A stretch of 64,000 nucleotides of DNA from Monodelphis domestica (GCF_027887165.1 NC_077231.1:125498487-125562486), one strand, 5' to 3'. Counted from the first letter of the stretch, positions 1 to 12,323 are shown. The notes: generated by a model from the sequence alone, not told the origin. Program-made: numbers and translations.

Positions 1-15
1 TAAAATGGTCTTTGA

Positions 16-802
16 GAAAGTGATAAATGTTGGAGGGGGTGTGGCAAAATTGGGACACTAATACACTGCTGGTGGAGTTGTGAATTAGTCCAAGTATTCT
101 GGAGGGCAATTTGGAATTATGCCTAAATTGCTTTAAAAGAATGCCTGCCATTTGATCTAGCCATAGCACTGCTGGGTTTTTATCCCAAAGAGATAAGGAA
201 AAAGACTTGTACAAACATCTTTATAGCCGTGCTCTTTGTGGTGGCAAAAAATTGGAAAATGATTGTGGTATATGTTGGTGATGGAATATTTTTGTGCTGA
301 AAGGAATGATGAACTGGAGGAATTCCATGTGAACTTGAAAGAGCTCCAAGAATTGATGCAGAGTGAAATGAGCAGAACCAGGAGAACATTGTACACAGAG
401 ACTGATACACTGTGGCACAATCCAATGTAATAAAAGACTTTTCTACCAGCAGCAGTGCAAAGACCCAGGACAATTCTGAGGGACTTATGAGAAAGAACAC
501 TATCCAAATCCAGAGAAAGAACTGTGGGAGTAGAAAAAGAAGAAAAAACACATGATTGACCACATGGTTTGATGGGGATATGATTGGGGTTTTGATGTTA
601 AAAGATTGCTCTATTGCAAATATGAAAAACATGGAAATAGGCTTTGAACAATGATACATGTATAACCCAGTGGGAATTGCTTGTCATATTCGGAAGTGGG
701 GAGGAAAGAGCGGGGGGTGGGGGGTGGGGGAGGGGAAGAAATCAAGAATCATGTAAGGATGGAAAAATATTCTAAATAAAAATTTTTTAAATTAAAAAAA
801 TA
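16..802 (+). mobile_element. 5'-truncated L1 (ORF2 C-terminus and 3' UTR)
   Basis: The sequence holds the decayed C-terminal end of L1 ORF2, recognisable from residues such as LWYMLVMEYF and RTRRTLYTETDTLW in translation. A 3' UTR follows with a G-rich stretch (about 709-735) and an A-rich tail at about 779-802. A 14-bp target duplication flanks it: aaaatggtctttga at 2-15 and aaaatggcctttga at 803-816, one mismatch. The whole insertion is therefore inside the window and is truncated, not cut by the window edge. Several stops and shifts show it is dead. The same 3' end recurs at 6908-7418, 25910-26458 and, inverted, at about 38955-39700. Confidence 0.85.
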
Positions 803-1107
803 AAAATGGCCTTTGATTCAGGGAAGAAGCTTAGGTTCATTAAAAACAACAAAATACTACAGATCCTAAAAGGCCATCCATTCTGTTGTTATCCTCCTAT
901 TCAATTCACTGCCCATTTGCACTGTCTTGTCTTGTGTATAAACAGATGAGCTCTATGAGTGGTTCATCTAACTTCATCATAGTCTGGACAGCAGGCATTC
1001 TTCATTCACTTGGTTCTTTTTATGTGGAGGTGGATAGTTAGGCTAAATGTTTAGACTGATTATGGATGCCATTTCCGAAGCTCTATAGAGTTCTAGGCCT
1101 AGCTTTA

Positions 1108-1258
1108 ATCAGTATGATGAAAGAACACTGTTTATGGAGCCAGAGAACTGTATTCAAATCATGCCTCTGATGAACAAGCCATGTGGCCTTGATCATCAGC
1201 CTCTTAACCTCCTTGTCCTTCTGTTTCCTTTCCTATAAAAAGAGAGGATTGAATTAAA
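1108..1258 (+). repeat. MIR-like SINE fragment
   Basis: The stretch reads 'ggagccagagaactg...tcaaatcatgcc...tgtggcc' and ends in a pyrimidine-rich block followed by 'cctataaaaagagag'. This is the order of the MIR core: tRNA-like part, then the 'cctcagtttcctcatctgtaaaatg' like tail. It is strongly diverged, so this is a family-level call only. Confidence 0.45.
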
Positions 1259-1259
1259 T

Positions 1260-2655
1260 GGCTATACAAGTATCTTTTCCACATTGGGACTTTCTTCATT
1301 GCAATTTCAATATATTGATGGATTGGTATAAGAAATTAAATGTGAATTTTTTTGGGAGATTTACAAAAGCTACAGATGACATACATAGGCTAAAAGATGA
1401 CAGAAAAAAATTGGAAACTCAGAAATGCATACAATGTATGTATGGCATTACATATTATCAATAAATTTTAGCTTTTAATATCATTAGTATACACAATTTC
1501 TATTGTATACATTCCACAAAAGAAAAAAGAAAAAAAAATCAAATTTCTTCTTTGGTATAAAAGGAAGACCAAAAAAATTAACCCAGATTTTCCAGAATAC
1601 AGGGGCTCTATGTCCCTAACCTCCATGATGTGGAAGGGATTCCTGTACTATATCTTTTAGCCAGCTGTGTTGTTTTAAAGATTTAAGTTACTATGGAACA
1701 TTACCTGTACTTTCTAATACAATTATATTCAAATGTCATAATTTATTTAACCATTTTCCAATTGCATAGAAAAGGCATTTCTGATTATAGTATTAAAAAA
1801 AGCAGTGGATATTTTCTTACAGATTGTTTCTTTTAATGATGTTTTTGAGAATTGCTGTGTCAGAAGGTATGATGAAATTGTTACTCTTGTTGAATATTGA
1901 TATATTGTCTCCAAAATGTTACTAGACAGCTGTCTTGTGAAATACATATTAGAGTTACAAAATCTGGGTCAATTTCCTTTATCTGAGATGCTTAATGCAA
2001 TGATAATTTCCCCCCAATACAAATCTTCTTTTCAAGTATAACTGCACCAATTTAATACATGCTAAATTAGAGTTTTGTTTGTCTGATTGGACATATTAAT
2101 TTCTTTTATATTTCCTGTCAGTTAGTTGGGAATTTGTACTCAATTTAATAAAGGTAGTAAATAGTCTATCAAGTTTGTTGATTTTCAAAAATACTGCTTT
2201 TTATGCTTCAATCCCAGTAAAGCCAAGAAAAATAAACTACTGTTTGAAAAGAACTGTGCAAAAAAAACTAGAAAGCAGTTTGGGGAGGGGGAAAGGATGG
2301 TTCAGCATCATGTACCATATAACAGAATAAGTTTGAAAAGAATGCTTTACTTAAATATAAAAGATCTAGTAATTTCTCATATGTTCAATTAAAGGACCTT
2401 TTAATAAACAAAATAAATTCAGCTAAGATAAAAAGGAAAACCTTTGATTAAGAAAAATCCTTCCATCAAATACCTTTGATAAAGAAGTGATCAGTTTATT
2501 TGCCACAATGAAGATATTTGTTCATTCTCCCTTGTTTTGAAACAATAGCTGGCTTCTAAGTCCCTGTAAATGTGTTTCCTATTCTGTAAGCCACATCCAA
2601 ATTCTATTCTATTCAGACTTATTTATATAATTTTTTTCTTGTAATTAGGTGTTCT
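1260..2655. other. Unassigned AT-rich intergenic DNA
   Basis: I see no gene, recognisable repeat boundary or RNA gene here. Short open frames (for example at 1258-1464) lack codon structure and relatives I recognise. Confidence 0.5.
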
Positions 2656-2659
2656 GAAT

Positions 2660-3290
2660 TGTCATGAATGAAATCCACCAGAAGAAGACTGAGGCATGTT
2701 TTCTCTAAGCAAGACAGCATTTTATTAACAGGCGATACTACTTGCCAATAGAATGGATCAATGCCTGCCTTTATGTCAAAGACATGGAGAAGGACAGTTC
2801 CCCTTTTATAGGTTTTGGGGAATATAGAATGACGAACAGAACAGGATAGTAGAGGGAATAATACATTTAGTCAGTTGGTGACATTATGGGGTTGAGGACC
2901 ACAATGCGATTGGTTACATAAATGAGGTGCAAAGGACAATATGCTTGGTTAAAATTTAAGAATGAGGGGCTAGCAACAGCCCCCACCATCTCTGTGACTA
3001 AGAAATGCCCATTATTTGAGTCTGCTTGCAAGGTTAAAGGTACTGGACCAGATGCCTTTGAAGGACAGAAGGTGGTGTACAGATACTGGTCCAGATACTC
3101 TGGTAGCCACTGATATCCCTAAAGGATAACAGATTTCCTTGAGATAAAAAAAAGGACAGTGATTAGCTGGAGAGTGGATTTCGAAACATACCTCATTACT
3201 GCCTGGCTGAATTTCTGCATTAAGTTCAGAGATAAAGAACCATGACTTAGGGAGTTATAGGACAAAATCAATTTACTTTAAATAGAATCA
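2660..3290 (-). repeat. Probable LTR-like segment (minus)
   Basis: Read on the minus strand, this stretch carries an AATAAA signal (plus-strand tttatt at 2721-2726) followed by 'gctgtcttgctt' like sequence, as in the R/U5 part of an LTR. I found no matching target duplication and cannot place the far boundary, so the call is tentative. Confidence 0.3.
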
Positions 3291-3990
3291 ATAAAAAATG
3301 ATATAAAATCAACTAAATTTTCTCAGTATGTAGTCAGTTTCAATATTACAATGTCTCTTTATACATACCCTGATATCTTACACAATATCATCTTTTTATA
3401 TTTTCTCCTGCCACCTTTCTTATGGGCTAGGGATAATTGCATATACTAGACACAAGCTTAATAAGGAGTCACCAAAAAGACATGTTATTTCGGATTGGGA
3501 TCCCCTTGGGGATTGATTGACCAATAACTGACTCAATAAGTGTTCTTTACTAGCTGATTCTGCCCTTTTGGATACTTCTTCTTCTACTCTGGCTATCCGA
3601 GGATTAGGCAACCAAAGAAAATGAACATTCTACATATTGCTACACATACTTGATATCAGTGAGGCTCATGGCATACTTCAGAGTTCAGGAAGCTGAACCT
3701 AGAGGCCAACTATGAATGAAGCTACCATGTTAGAGCAGTGATTTTAGACTGCAAGACTGCTGACTTCTCTCTGATTCCATACATTCTTCAAGAAATATTT
3801 TTAGCTTTATCATGGGAAGTCTTATATATCATTTCCAATATGTTGTAATTCCTGTTTCTGTTGCAAATCACTTTATCTCTCTCTTACCTCAATTTCCTCA
3901 TCCAGGTGGGAGGTATGGATTAGATGGTTTCTAAGATCCCTAAATACCTGGTCCTATAAGATATATACCAAATGAATTTTGTCATTGTTG

Positions 3991-4227
3991 TTCAGTCATG
4001 TCTGAATCTTTGTGAGCCCATTTGAGGTTTTCTTGGCAAAGATACTGGAGTGGTTTGCCATTTCTTTGTCCACCTCATTTTACAGATATGGAACTGAAAT
4101 ATTCAGGGTTAAATGACTTGTCCAGGGTCACACATATTAATTATCTGAGGCCCCAGATTTGAACTCAGGAAGATGAGTTTTCTTGACTCCAGGCCTGGCA
4201 CTCTAACCATTATGCTACCTAGCAACC
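3991..4227 (-). mobile_element. tRNA-derived SINE, MAR1-like
   Basis: The plus strand shows the reverse complement of a marsupial MAR1-type SINE. The 3' end is at the left (gttgttcagtcatgtctgaa...tggcaaagatactggagtgg), then the 'cattttacagatatggaactgaa' part. The tRNA-like head (aggcctggcactctaaccattatgctacctagc) is at the right. It is full length but diverged. Confidence 0.7.
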
Positions 4228-4304
4228 TCTGGAAATTAATGCAATTATATAAGACCAAGAGACATTCTACTATAGGTAAACGAAATGAACATAAGAATAG
4301 AAAA

Positions 4305-4960
4305 TACTATGAATCTGAAAGATTGCCCCCAAATCATTAATAATAAGAGAAATACATATTAAAATAATCTTGAGATATCACCTCATACCTAGCACATTGG
4401 CAAATGACACACTATGGAAACTGCTGATATTGGAGGGGACTAGACAGGATTTAGTGATGGAGTAGCTATAAATTTGTTCAGATAATCCAGAAAGCAATTA
4501 AGAATTATGCAAAAAAGAAATGACTAAAATCTCCATGGCTTTTGAATCAGTAATCCCACTCCTGGACATAAAAGTTCAGGAGGTAAAAGATAGAAAATGA
4601 GGCCTTGACATTCATTATGGCCCTTTTTATGGTAGCAAAGAACAAAGTAAGTGCCAATTGAGTAGGAACGAAAAAGCAAATTGTGGTATATAAATGAAAC
4701 AGACTATAAGAAATGACTATAAAGAGCTCAGAGAAATTTGGGAAGATGTGAATTCTTCCTCAATGAACTGAGCAAATTTAGGGCAAAAATATAATCAATC
4801 ATAATAAGAGTGTAAACAAAGAACAACAACAACACAAAAAGAAACTGAATCATAGTTGGCCCCAGAGAAGCCATGTGAAAATGTACCTCCTTTCATTAAA
4901 GAAAGGTGAGAAACTATGAATATTGAATCTTGGATATGTAGGCATGGTGCTGGTTGCTTT
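4305..4960 (+). mobile_element. Old L1 ORF2 3' fragment
   Basis: This is a diverged version of the L1 ORF2 C-terminal region: 'agagaaatacatattaaaataa', 'caaattgtggtatataaatgaa', then a run matching the 'ggtagcaaagaac' part seen at 45360-45390. Many stops are present. It is older than the L1 at 16-802. Confidence 0.6.
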
Positions 4961-5571
4961 TGTTAAACATCTTTTTTAACCTTTAGGTTATTACCAGGGG
5001 AATTCACTGAGTATAGGAGAGGTATATTTGGAAATCAATGTGATATTGAAGTGAAAGTCATCAACAAAACTTAAAAATTAGTTGAGTTCCTTCTCTCAAA
5101 GGATATAATCATTTGCATAGTGTAACTCCTTGATACGGTTCTCATACACATACCTCTTTGCAAATCTCTTCCTTATACTTTTACATCACAGAAATTCTTT
5201 TTTGATTGGCAGTTTTAAAAATCACTACTCATTTTTACTTTCAGGTAAGGTAGGAGATGAATTAATGAGTCTCTGGTCAGATGAGGAGGGGGGAAGAAGA
5301 ATGGAGTTAGCCCTCCACTTATAAGTGAGACTGGGGAGGAAAAGCCAGAAAGAATTTTTACACTACATTGCTAGTACCAGTTAGTCCCCAAGAGTTTTTA
5401 TTGAGAACTAGGTATGATCTTTACCTTGCAATGGGTCCCAACTCAGGCTAGGTTTAGGGGTGGGGAAACAAGATTCCATGGACCTTAGTGATAGAAGACT
5501 CCTTTCCAGCTGTCTGAGTTTGCGTGGTGGTATCTCCAGAACTGATAGGTCCAGACCAATGCACAGGGTAG
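4961..5571. other. Unassigned intergenic DNA
   Basis: Nothing recognised beyond short chance open frames. Confidence 0.45.
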
Positions 5572-5575
5572 GAGG

Positions 5576-5879
5576 TATAAAAATTAAATTAGTTTCTACT
5601 GATAAAAATATTATATTTTTATGAGGTTTATTAAGATTATTAGAAATCAAGGATAAAAAATAATAAAACATGAGCCTAGGGCACATAAGCCCATTCACAT
5701 CTTACTATATCTTGCCATCTCCAAATACAGGAAGAGAGCTCTTGGGAGGCAGAGAGCCCTTTAAATACTAAATTGTGATCTTGCCCCAGGTGGAGACTCA
5801 GGTGAGATTATAGGGAATTCTGGGAAGTACCAAGGACTTCTGGGGATTGAAGTCTAGGGTTCAAATTTCCATTTTTACA
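5576..5879 (-). mobile_element. Solo LTR, family A (ERV, 4-bp TSD)
   Basis: This 304-bp sequence is related to the LTRs at 20721-21046, 24072-24398, 56638-56969 and 59876-60206. On the minus strand it begins TGTAAAAATGG and shares the block 'cccagaattccctataatctcacc'. The direct repeat gagg lies at 5572-5575 and 5880-5883, immediately outside the LTR, as expected for a retroviral integrase that duplicates 4 bp. No internal region remains, so it is the recombination product of a former provirus. Confidence 0.85.
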
Positions 5880-5883
5880 GAGG

Positions 5884-6892
5884 AAAGGGTAAAAAATCCA
5901 TATTCCCTCCAACTCCCAAATGCCAGGAGTTGTTAAATTGCTCCTATTTTGACTGAAGGGAAGGGATCATGATCAAAAGCATCATTTTAATTTAAGGCAA
6001 GTTTGGGGTCCAAGATAGGACTTTGGGATAGTGTGGTCTCCTAGGCAGCAGTAATAGTTTCCATTTAACCCTTTTCCATATTAAAAAAAAATGACTTCCC
6101 TTGTTTTCTTAATCTTTGTCTTTGTTATCATTGGGCTATATTTCTGAAACAATGAAGGGATTTGAACAGAGCTGAGTCCTCTGATGTCTTACTGCCTTAC
6201 CATTTTATGAGAAGTCATCAACATTTTAGAGTGTTGGCTTCCAAGCTGTCATCTTCTTCAGACTGACTGTGTTCCCAAAGATTGACCTCTGGCTTGCTTT
6301 CCTTCCATAAGTGGAGGCCAGTCCTGATGTTGATCCTGCTCATTGGCCATTGAACAGTCTGAAGCCTAGTGGGCTGTGCCCAATTGTCCCCCTGACATTA
6401 CTTCATACATACAACTTTTGTTTACAGAGTTTTTCACTAGGAGCTAGAGACAAGACCAGCTGATACAAGAATATGACTGTGGGTAGCAAAACTGGGAAAG
6501 AAAAAAACATTCATTGGGTTCAAATTTTAGCTGACTTTTGGATGGGAGGAAAAATAAAACTAGAATATAATCATTCTTTAGTGAAAAAGAAAACAATTCT
6601 GATTGAAGCTAAGTTCTTCAGCCAATCCTCACAGATGGCAACAAAGATGTGGGGGAAGGAAGAAAAGATTCAATTGAATAAACAGTTGCTTCAGTGATCT
6701 TACTTTAGTTATTTCATTTAAAAGATTAACCAGGAAAATAACAAATTGTAATGCACGAGTAGCTGGCCATTCTAGATATGTTTTTAGGAATTCTGAATAT
6801 CACAAGGATCATTTTCAAATTTCATAATTTCCATTAGTAAAAAGTAGATAAGACAACAGCAAATTTATGGGTAGATACTCCCAAGCTTGTGT
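5884..6892. other. Unassigned intergenic DNA
   Basis: No gene or clear repeat boundary seen. The 74-codon open frame at 6473-6697 has no recognisable domain and I treat it as chance. Confidence 0.45.
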
Positions 6893-6907
6893 AAAGAATG
6901 CATTAGG

Positions 6908-7418
6908 GAACAAATTGTGGTATATGTTGGTGATGGAATACTATTGTGCTAAAAGGAATAATAAAGTGGAGGAATTCCATGGAGACTGGAACAACCTCCA
7001 GGAAGTGATGCAGAGTGAGAGGAGCAGAACCAGGAGAACATTGTACACAGAGACTGATACACTGTGGTACAATCAAACGTAATGGACTTCTCCATTAATG
7101 GCTTTACAATGTCCCTGAATAATCTGCAGGGATCTATGAGAAAAAAAAAAACTATCCTCAAGCAGAGGACAACCTGAGGAAGTAAAAACACAGAGGAAAA
7201 GCAACTGCTTGACTACAGAGGTTGAGGGGACATGATCGATGAGAGATGCTAAATGAGCGCCCTAATGCAAATACCAACAACAAGGAAATGGGTTCGGAGC
7301 AAGGACACAAAAAGTTGGCTGGGGAGGGGGGAGGGGAGGAAAAGAAAATGATCTCTGTTTCCAATGAATAATGTATGAAAATGACCAAATAAAATGTTTT
7401 AAAAACTTAAAAAAAAAA
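6908..7418 (+). mobile_element. 5'-truncated L1 3' end
   Basis: The last part of ORF2 (LWYMLVMEYYCAKRNN, then RTRRTLYTETDTLWYNQT, stop at about 7080) is followed by the L1 3' UTR and a poly(A) tail ending at 7421. The 15-bp direct repeat aaagaatgcattagg stands at 6893-6907 and 7419-7433. The fragment is only about 510 bp because of 5' truncation. Confidence 0.9.
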
Positions 7419-7433
7419 AAAGAATGCATTAGG

Positions 7434-7570
7434 AGGCAGGTAGGTGGCTCAGTGGATTAAGAGTCTGGCCTAGAGATGTGAGGTCCTGGGTTCAAATTTG
7501 GCCTCAGACACTTCCTAGCTGTGTAACCCTGGGCAAGTCACTTCACCCCCATTGCCAAGCCCTTATCACT

Positions 7571-7573
<3 letters not shown>
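7434..7573 (+). mobile_element. Marsupial tRNA-derived SINE
   Basis: The head 'ggcaggtaggtggctcagtgg', the B-box-like 'gggttcaaatttgg' and 'cctgggcaagtcacttcaccc' are all visible. The usual tail is replaced by a long (AG)n run. It abuts the second copy of the L1 target duplication at 7419-7433. Confidence 0.85.

Positions 7574-7634
<61 letters not shown>
7574..7634 (+). repeat. (AG)n microsatellite
   Basis: About 30 uninterrupted AG units at the 3' end of the SINE. Confidence 0.98.
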
Positions 7635-7637
<3 letters not shown>

Positions 7638-7699
7638 TGGAATCAATCTTCAAAGAGATGATAATCAACACTATGGAAGCTACTGAGATAAAATATATC

Positions 7700-8215
7700 T
7701 GGAAAAGATCAGAGCCTTTGGGGATACCTCTGATTAAGGAGTGTGACATATATTAAGAACCACTGAAGGAAAGTGAGGCAAGGATTGAGTAGTTACATAG
7801 GGCAGAGAGCTGTGTCACAGAAACCTAGAGAGGACAGAAGATTATCCAGGAGGAGAGGTGATTAATAATTTCAAGTTCTACAGAGTTTAAGAAGTATGAG
7901 CATTGAGTAAAGGTCATTAGATTAGGCACTCAAGAGATCATTGATAACTTTGGAGAGAATAGTTTCAGTTGAATGATGAGGTCAGAAGAGAGATTACAGA
8001 GTATTTATAAGAGAATGAAAAGAAAAGACAAGCAAATGTTTAGTATAGAGAGTTTTCTCAAAGAGTGTATCTGAGAAGAAATAAAGGAGAGATGTAGGAT
8101 GTTGATTGGTAGACATGGTAGTGAGAGCTTTTTTTTAAGGAAGGAGCCAGTTGATAGAGTGAAACTGTGGATAAAAGAATAGGAATGTCTGGGGGGGGGC
8201 AATCTGTTGGAGAAG
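7700..8215 (+). repeat. Ancient interspersed repeat, unassigned family
   Basis: It shares the order 'aggtcattagattaggcactcaagagatcattgataactttggagaga' (in part), 'gatgaggtcagaag' and 'ttttctcaaagagtgtatctgagaagaaa' with segments at 30140-30560 and 51600-51885. I read it as one old, mammal-wide repeat present several times in the window; I cannot name the family with certainty. Confidence 0.45.
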
Positions 8216-9363
8216 ACCAAGAGAGATGGTGGGATCAAGAGTGTAGGTATGGAGCTGGCGTCTTCTCAAGGAAAAGGGCCACCTTTTCACCTGAGACAAC
8301 AGACTAGATAGTAATGTAATCAAATTAGGAAAACCCCTAAGCCATAATGACAAGCCTTGACTGAAAAGAAAAACAAAACTGAGACAAGTCCATAAACCCC
8401 AATAAATGTAGATGAGAAACATCTAAGATGCTGTTGGAGCATCTTGCTCAAACAAAAATTATTACATGAAACCAAAATAGAATAATGTCCAAGACAGATA
8501 GTATAAATTTGGGTTAGTTAGATCAGGGAGGATTAGCGTAGCCTGTGAAACACAGGAGAAGTGGTTCCTTGTGGAACCTGGGAGGTTATTTGGGTGGATT
8601 TAGATTCCCTTAGAATTATTAAACCTATATAGGAATTTGAATCTGAAGCCTAGACTAAAATATCATTAGCCTCTACAATCAACCCTTAGGAATAGAATAA
8701 TCACCTTACAATCACACATTAAGAAAGATACCTACATTCATTACATTAAAAAAAAAAAAAGAATCTCAGTCACACACATGAGGATGGCATAAACATCCTG
8801 TATAAAATTTCATTCACGTGCATCAACATATTTACTCTTATATGCATGCACACGCTAATCTTATGTACACGCATGATCCTATAGTTCTGGATACCTGAGA
8901 TCATCTTTCAAGGTGAGATGACAGGCAAGTATGTATCCTGTAAAGGAGAAGGCACTCCGGACCTGTGACAAACTTCAAGCAATACCAAAGGATGGAAGAT
9001 ACACAGACAACTGGCAAGAACTTTGAATCAAAGACATTATGGGGAATGAACTTTGGGAAAATGGGTCACATAAGATCAATTGCCGATCACATTAACCTCA
9101 CATATAGGAAAGTACATTCACATGCACATTGGAATAAATATGCATCCACCACGACATATCTAGAACACGAACAAATTTTACACTGACAATAGGGGCTGTG
9201 CCATAAATAAGGACAATCCTTAAATTGTACATCTGCAAATAAATCTCTACTACAAGAGGATATATATGTATATATGTATTTAAATAGCACGTGACATGTA
9301 AATGTGTACAAATAGCAGACATGTGTATATATATGTATGTATATAACATAATAATGATATAAT
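8216..9363. other. Unassigned intergenic DNA
   Basis: Nothing recognised. It includes an AT/TG-rich stretch at about 9256-9350 with tatatgta-type repeats. Confidence 0.45.
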
Positions 9364-9523
9364 CCAGTAATATAGATAGAAAGGAGAGTTAAAAATACTG
9401 TTAATAGACAGGGACAGAGTAGTTTAGGGTGGAAAAGGGAATACCAGTAATATAGATAGAAAGGAGAGTTAAAAATACTGTTAATAGACAGGGACAGAGT
9501 AGTTTAGGGTGGAAAAGGGAATA
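9364..9523 (+). repeat. Perfect 80-bp tandem duplication
   Basis: The unit starting ccagtaatatagatagaaag is present at 9364-9443 and again at 9444-9523 with no visible difference. After the second copy the sequence diverges (gaatattgtaac). Two units only. Confidence 0.95.
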
Positions 9524-11029
9524 TTGTAACTAGAGAGGTAACATAGAGACAGAATAAATCATATTTCATTAGATACAAGTTAATATATATGTATACCTAT
9601 AAATGTTGTTACATTGGAATTAGCATTATATGAGACATAGTATAGTTCAATTTTACTTAAGATTTAAATTTTATATTGAATGCAATAGGAATGACTTTTG
9701 TATTAAGAAATTGTTATATTGTAAAAATTTTGTTGGCACAGAATTCTAACCCTCTTCCTACAACTCAGTCTTAGCATAAGATAGGAACTTAGATTAGCAA
9801 ATAGACAGATTAGGATAAGATTTATTATTTTGGGAGGGGGGAGGTTAGATGGGAACAATAAGTAACATAGATAGATTAGAATAGACATAGTAAGTAAGTG
9901 ACTGGAGTGGGCCAGGGTGGCACCACACAAACAACAGGAAATGGAGGATTTGTGACAGAGGCTGGCACTAGAGAAAAAGTGCCAGGCTGAAGAGTATGTG
10001 GAATTGATCACCTGGATGGGGGAGGGGCCCAGGAGTGGAATCTGGAGGAGGAGAAGACTCTGGCTGGGAGAGCAGTGAGGGTCTCTCGGTCTTGAGAAGC
10101 CAAAGAGAGAAGTTGGGAAAAAGACTTTCTCCTGAGGGTTATCCATTTTTCCTGCTGGTGACTGGAAATCTTTCCCCCTAACACTTCCCAATTGAAGGGA
10201 CTTCTGAAGAAAAACCTGAGCAGACTTTACCTCAGCTCCTGTTGCCCAGGGGTGAGTAAACCTGACTTTCTCTTAGGGGGCTCAGGCTGCCAAGGCCCAA
10301 GCTCCCCACAAACTCAAGGAGGGAGGGGAAAGGGTTTAGATAGAGATAGGGACCCCTTTCCCATGTTCCCATTCTTCCTTGCCCATTATTTCCTTTTGTA
10401 TTACCTGATTGAGTTGACATTAAAAGTTATCTGTTCTCCAAACTGAGTGTGAGTGAACAGATCAAGGGGAGACCCTTTGGTCTCCAGTAGTGGAGGGGGG
10501 ACAAGAGCAAATTGGGGGGAGCAGCTTTAGCTAAGGAGGGAAGGCAGAAGGGGGAAAATCTTCAAATCCCCTCTCCTCTCTCTGAGCCAACTCATTACAT
10601 CTACTGTCTCCCCTGAACCCTGCTTTGAGAAGGGGGTTCTCCTCTCTTTCCCCTTCTCCATAGGGAAAATCCAAACTTCCCTCAGGGCACAAACTTCCCT
10701 CTCTTATCTTTTTCTAATACACAAGATAGCAGAAGAAGATGTCGGAGAGATCTCAGATGCGAAGGAAAAGAGATGAGGAAGCTCTTGCCAAATGGCTTCA
10801 ATTATTTTGATGTGCCAAAGATTTCAAGCAGAGAAGGTACATAGATCAGATGCCCTGGGACATTTGGAATAGCCGCTGTAAAGAGTGGGATGGTGAATCA
10901 AGTAAGAATAGAAGGATTGCCTTGTTGTAATGAAGTCTTAGTTGAGATTCAATAACATAAATCTGTAGTGAAGCTGGGCTTGAGATAGGGAAGGGATGAC
11001 AAAGTAGTCCTAGAAAAGAATTGAGGGGT
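9524..11029. other. Unassigned region, possibly LTR-like
   Basis: The region is richer in G and C than its surroundings, with polypurine and polypyrimidine runs (9995-10100, 10560-10700). A 'cattaaaagttatctgttctcc' stretch at about 10420 resembles an LTR poly(A)/R region. No matching ends or target duplication were found. A 24-codon frame from the ATG at 10739 is not convincing. Confidence 0.3.
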
Positions 11030-11049
11030 AGAGAGAATAGAGGTCATAG

Positions 11050-11263
11050 AGGGGCAGCTGGATAGCTCAGTGAATTGAGATCCAGACCTAGAGGTGGAAG
11101 GTCCTGGGTTCAGGTCTTGCCTCAGACATTTCCTAGCTGTGTGACCCTGGGTAAGTCACTTAACCCCCACTGCCTAACTCTTACCACTCTTCTGCCTTAG
11201 AGCCAATACACAGTATTGATTCTAAGAGGGAAGGGAAGGGTTTTTTTCTTTTTTTTTTTAAAG
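11050..11263 (+). mobile_element. Marsupial tRNA-derived SINE with 20-bp TSD
   Basis: This is a complete copy: 'ggggcagctggatagctcagtg' like head, 'gtcctgggttcaggtc' B box, 'gtgaccctgggtaagtcac', 'gagccaatacacagtattga' tail and a T/A-rich end. The 20-bp direct repeat starting agagagaata lies at 11030-11049 and 11264-11283. The long perfect duplication points to L1-driven target-primed insertion and a fairly recent date. Confidence 0.92.
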
Positions 11264-11424
11264 AGAGAGAATAGAGGTCATAGTTAAGACAAAAAAATAT
11301 GGTTAGAGGTCTCAAGGCATAGGGAAAGATTGAATGATAAAATATTATGGTTAGATAAAAGAATTTAATGAATATCATCAATAAATATTTTCATTCCATA
11401 ACAAAAAATATAGACAAAATAACA

Positions 11425-12323
11425 TTTTTTTAAACCCTTACCTTCTGTCTTAGAATTGATACCTAATATTGGTTCCAAAGCAGAAGAATGGTAAGGAATA
11501 GGTAATTGGGGTTAAGTGACTTGCCCAGGGTCACATAGCTAGGAAGAATCTAAGGCCATATTTGAACCTAGGACCCTCCAGTCTGTGAATTTTAGATTTA
11601 CTCCACCCTGCTTAGTCTAACAAAAGAGGAATGTCTACACCCCTACTTAAGGAATAAGTATTGAGAAGGATGGCCTATGACAAACATGTGCTAGCAAATG
11701 ACAAATCAGAAACAACAGACAGACCCCTGGGCTGTCCTAAGTCAATCTTAAGCTACCATGAGTACATGTGAGATGCAGGAAAGTTATGTAAAAACCGTCT
11801 ATATATTTCGCATCACTTCCTCTCTCTGGCCTCTTTTCTTGGAGAGGTGGCTCTGGTGGCAGCGTGCTGAGTGTTTTGGCATCTTGGTGTGGCAGCAGCT
11901 ATTGTCCGGATTTGGTGGTGAGTTTCCTTGATACAATACTGGGAGAAGTTTAGTAGCCTAGTTCATGTGAGGCATCTTCACTGAGCTCTCTCGGAGTTAG
12001 GCTGATTCTTTTCTTGTTTACCTTCCAAACACTATCCTCTTAGGAAAGTCTCTAATCTTCTGAAAAGACCTTGTGGTGGGGGTATTTGAACTCCCCCTGG
12101 CACAGGCCAAGCGGGAGAAATCCTATACTCTCTTCCCCTCTATTCTCCTTCATTTTTTCCCTCTATATTAATTAAACCACCATAAAATTTCCAAATAGAC
12201 TTGGGTATTTTATTTGGGATATTCCCTGGTGACCAATTTAAATTACATTAAGGCACAACCATAAAATTACCCTTACAAGTCTCTGGGCCTGATTCTCTAT
12301 CCACTGAGCCACCTAGCTGCCCC
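11425..12323 (-). mobile_element. Marsupial SINE split by an LTR
   Basis: The 3' half (minus strand) is at 11425-11583 and the tRNA-like head resumes at 12278-12323 ('agtctctgggcctgattctctatccactgagcc'). The two halves join without loss once the LTR at 11584-12277 and one copy of its 4-bp duplication are taken out. Confidence 0.9.
11584..12277 (+). mobile_element. Solo LTR, family B (694 bp, 4-bp TSD)
   Basis: It begins TGTGAATTTTAG and ends ACCCTTACA, the usual TG...CA form, and is flanked by agtc at 11580-11583 and 12278-12281. It sits inside a SINE, so both boundaries are certain. A TATA-like 'gtctatatatttcgc' lies at about 11797 and an ATTAAA at about 12170. It shares blocks with the LTR at 47769-48414, such as 'catgtgctagca' and 'cccctgggc'. 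Confidence 0.92.

Noticed and set aside
2660-3290. Full call of a solo LTR
   Set aside because: No target duplication and no second boundary found; kept only as a low-confidence feature.
10739-10810. Short frame starting MSERSQMRRKRDEEAL after an LTR-like stretch, possibly a gag start
   Set aside because: Only 24 codons, no continuation in any frame and no secure LTR boundary next to it.
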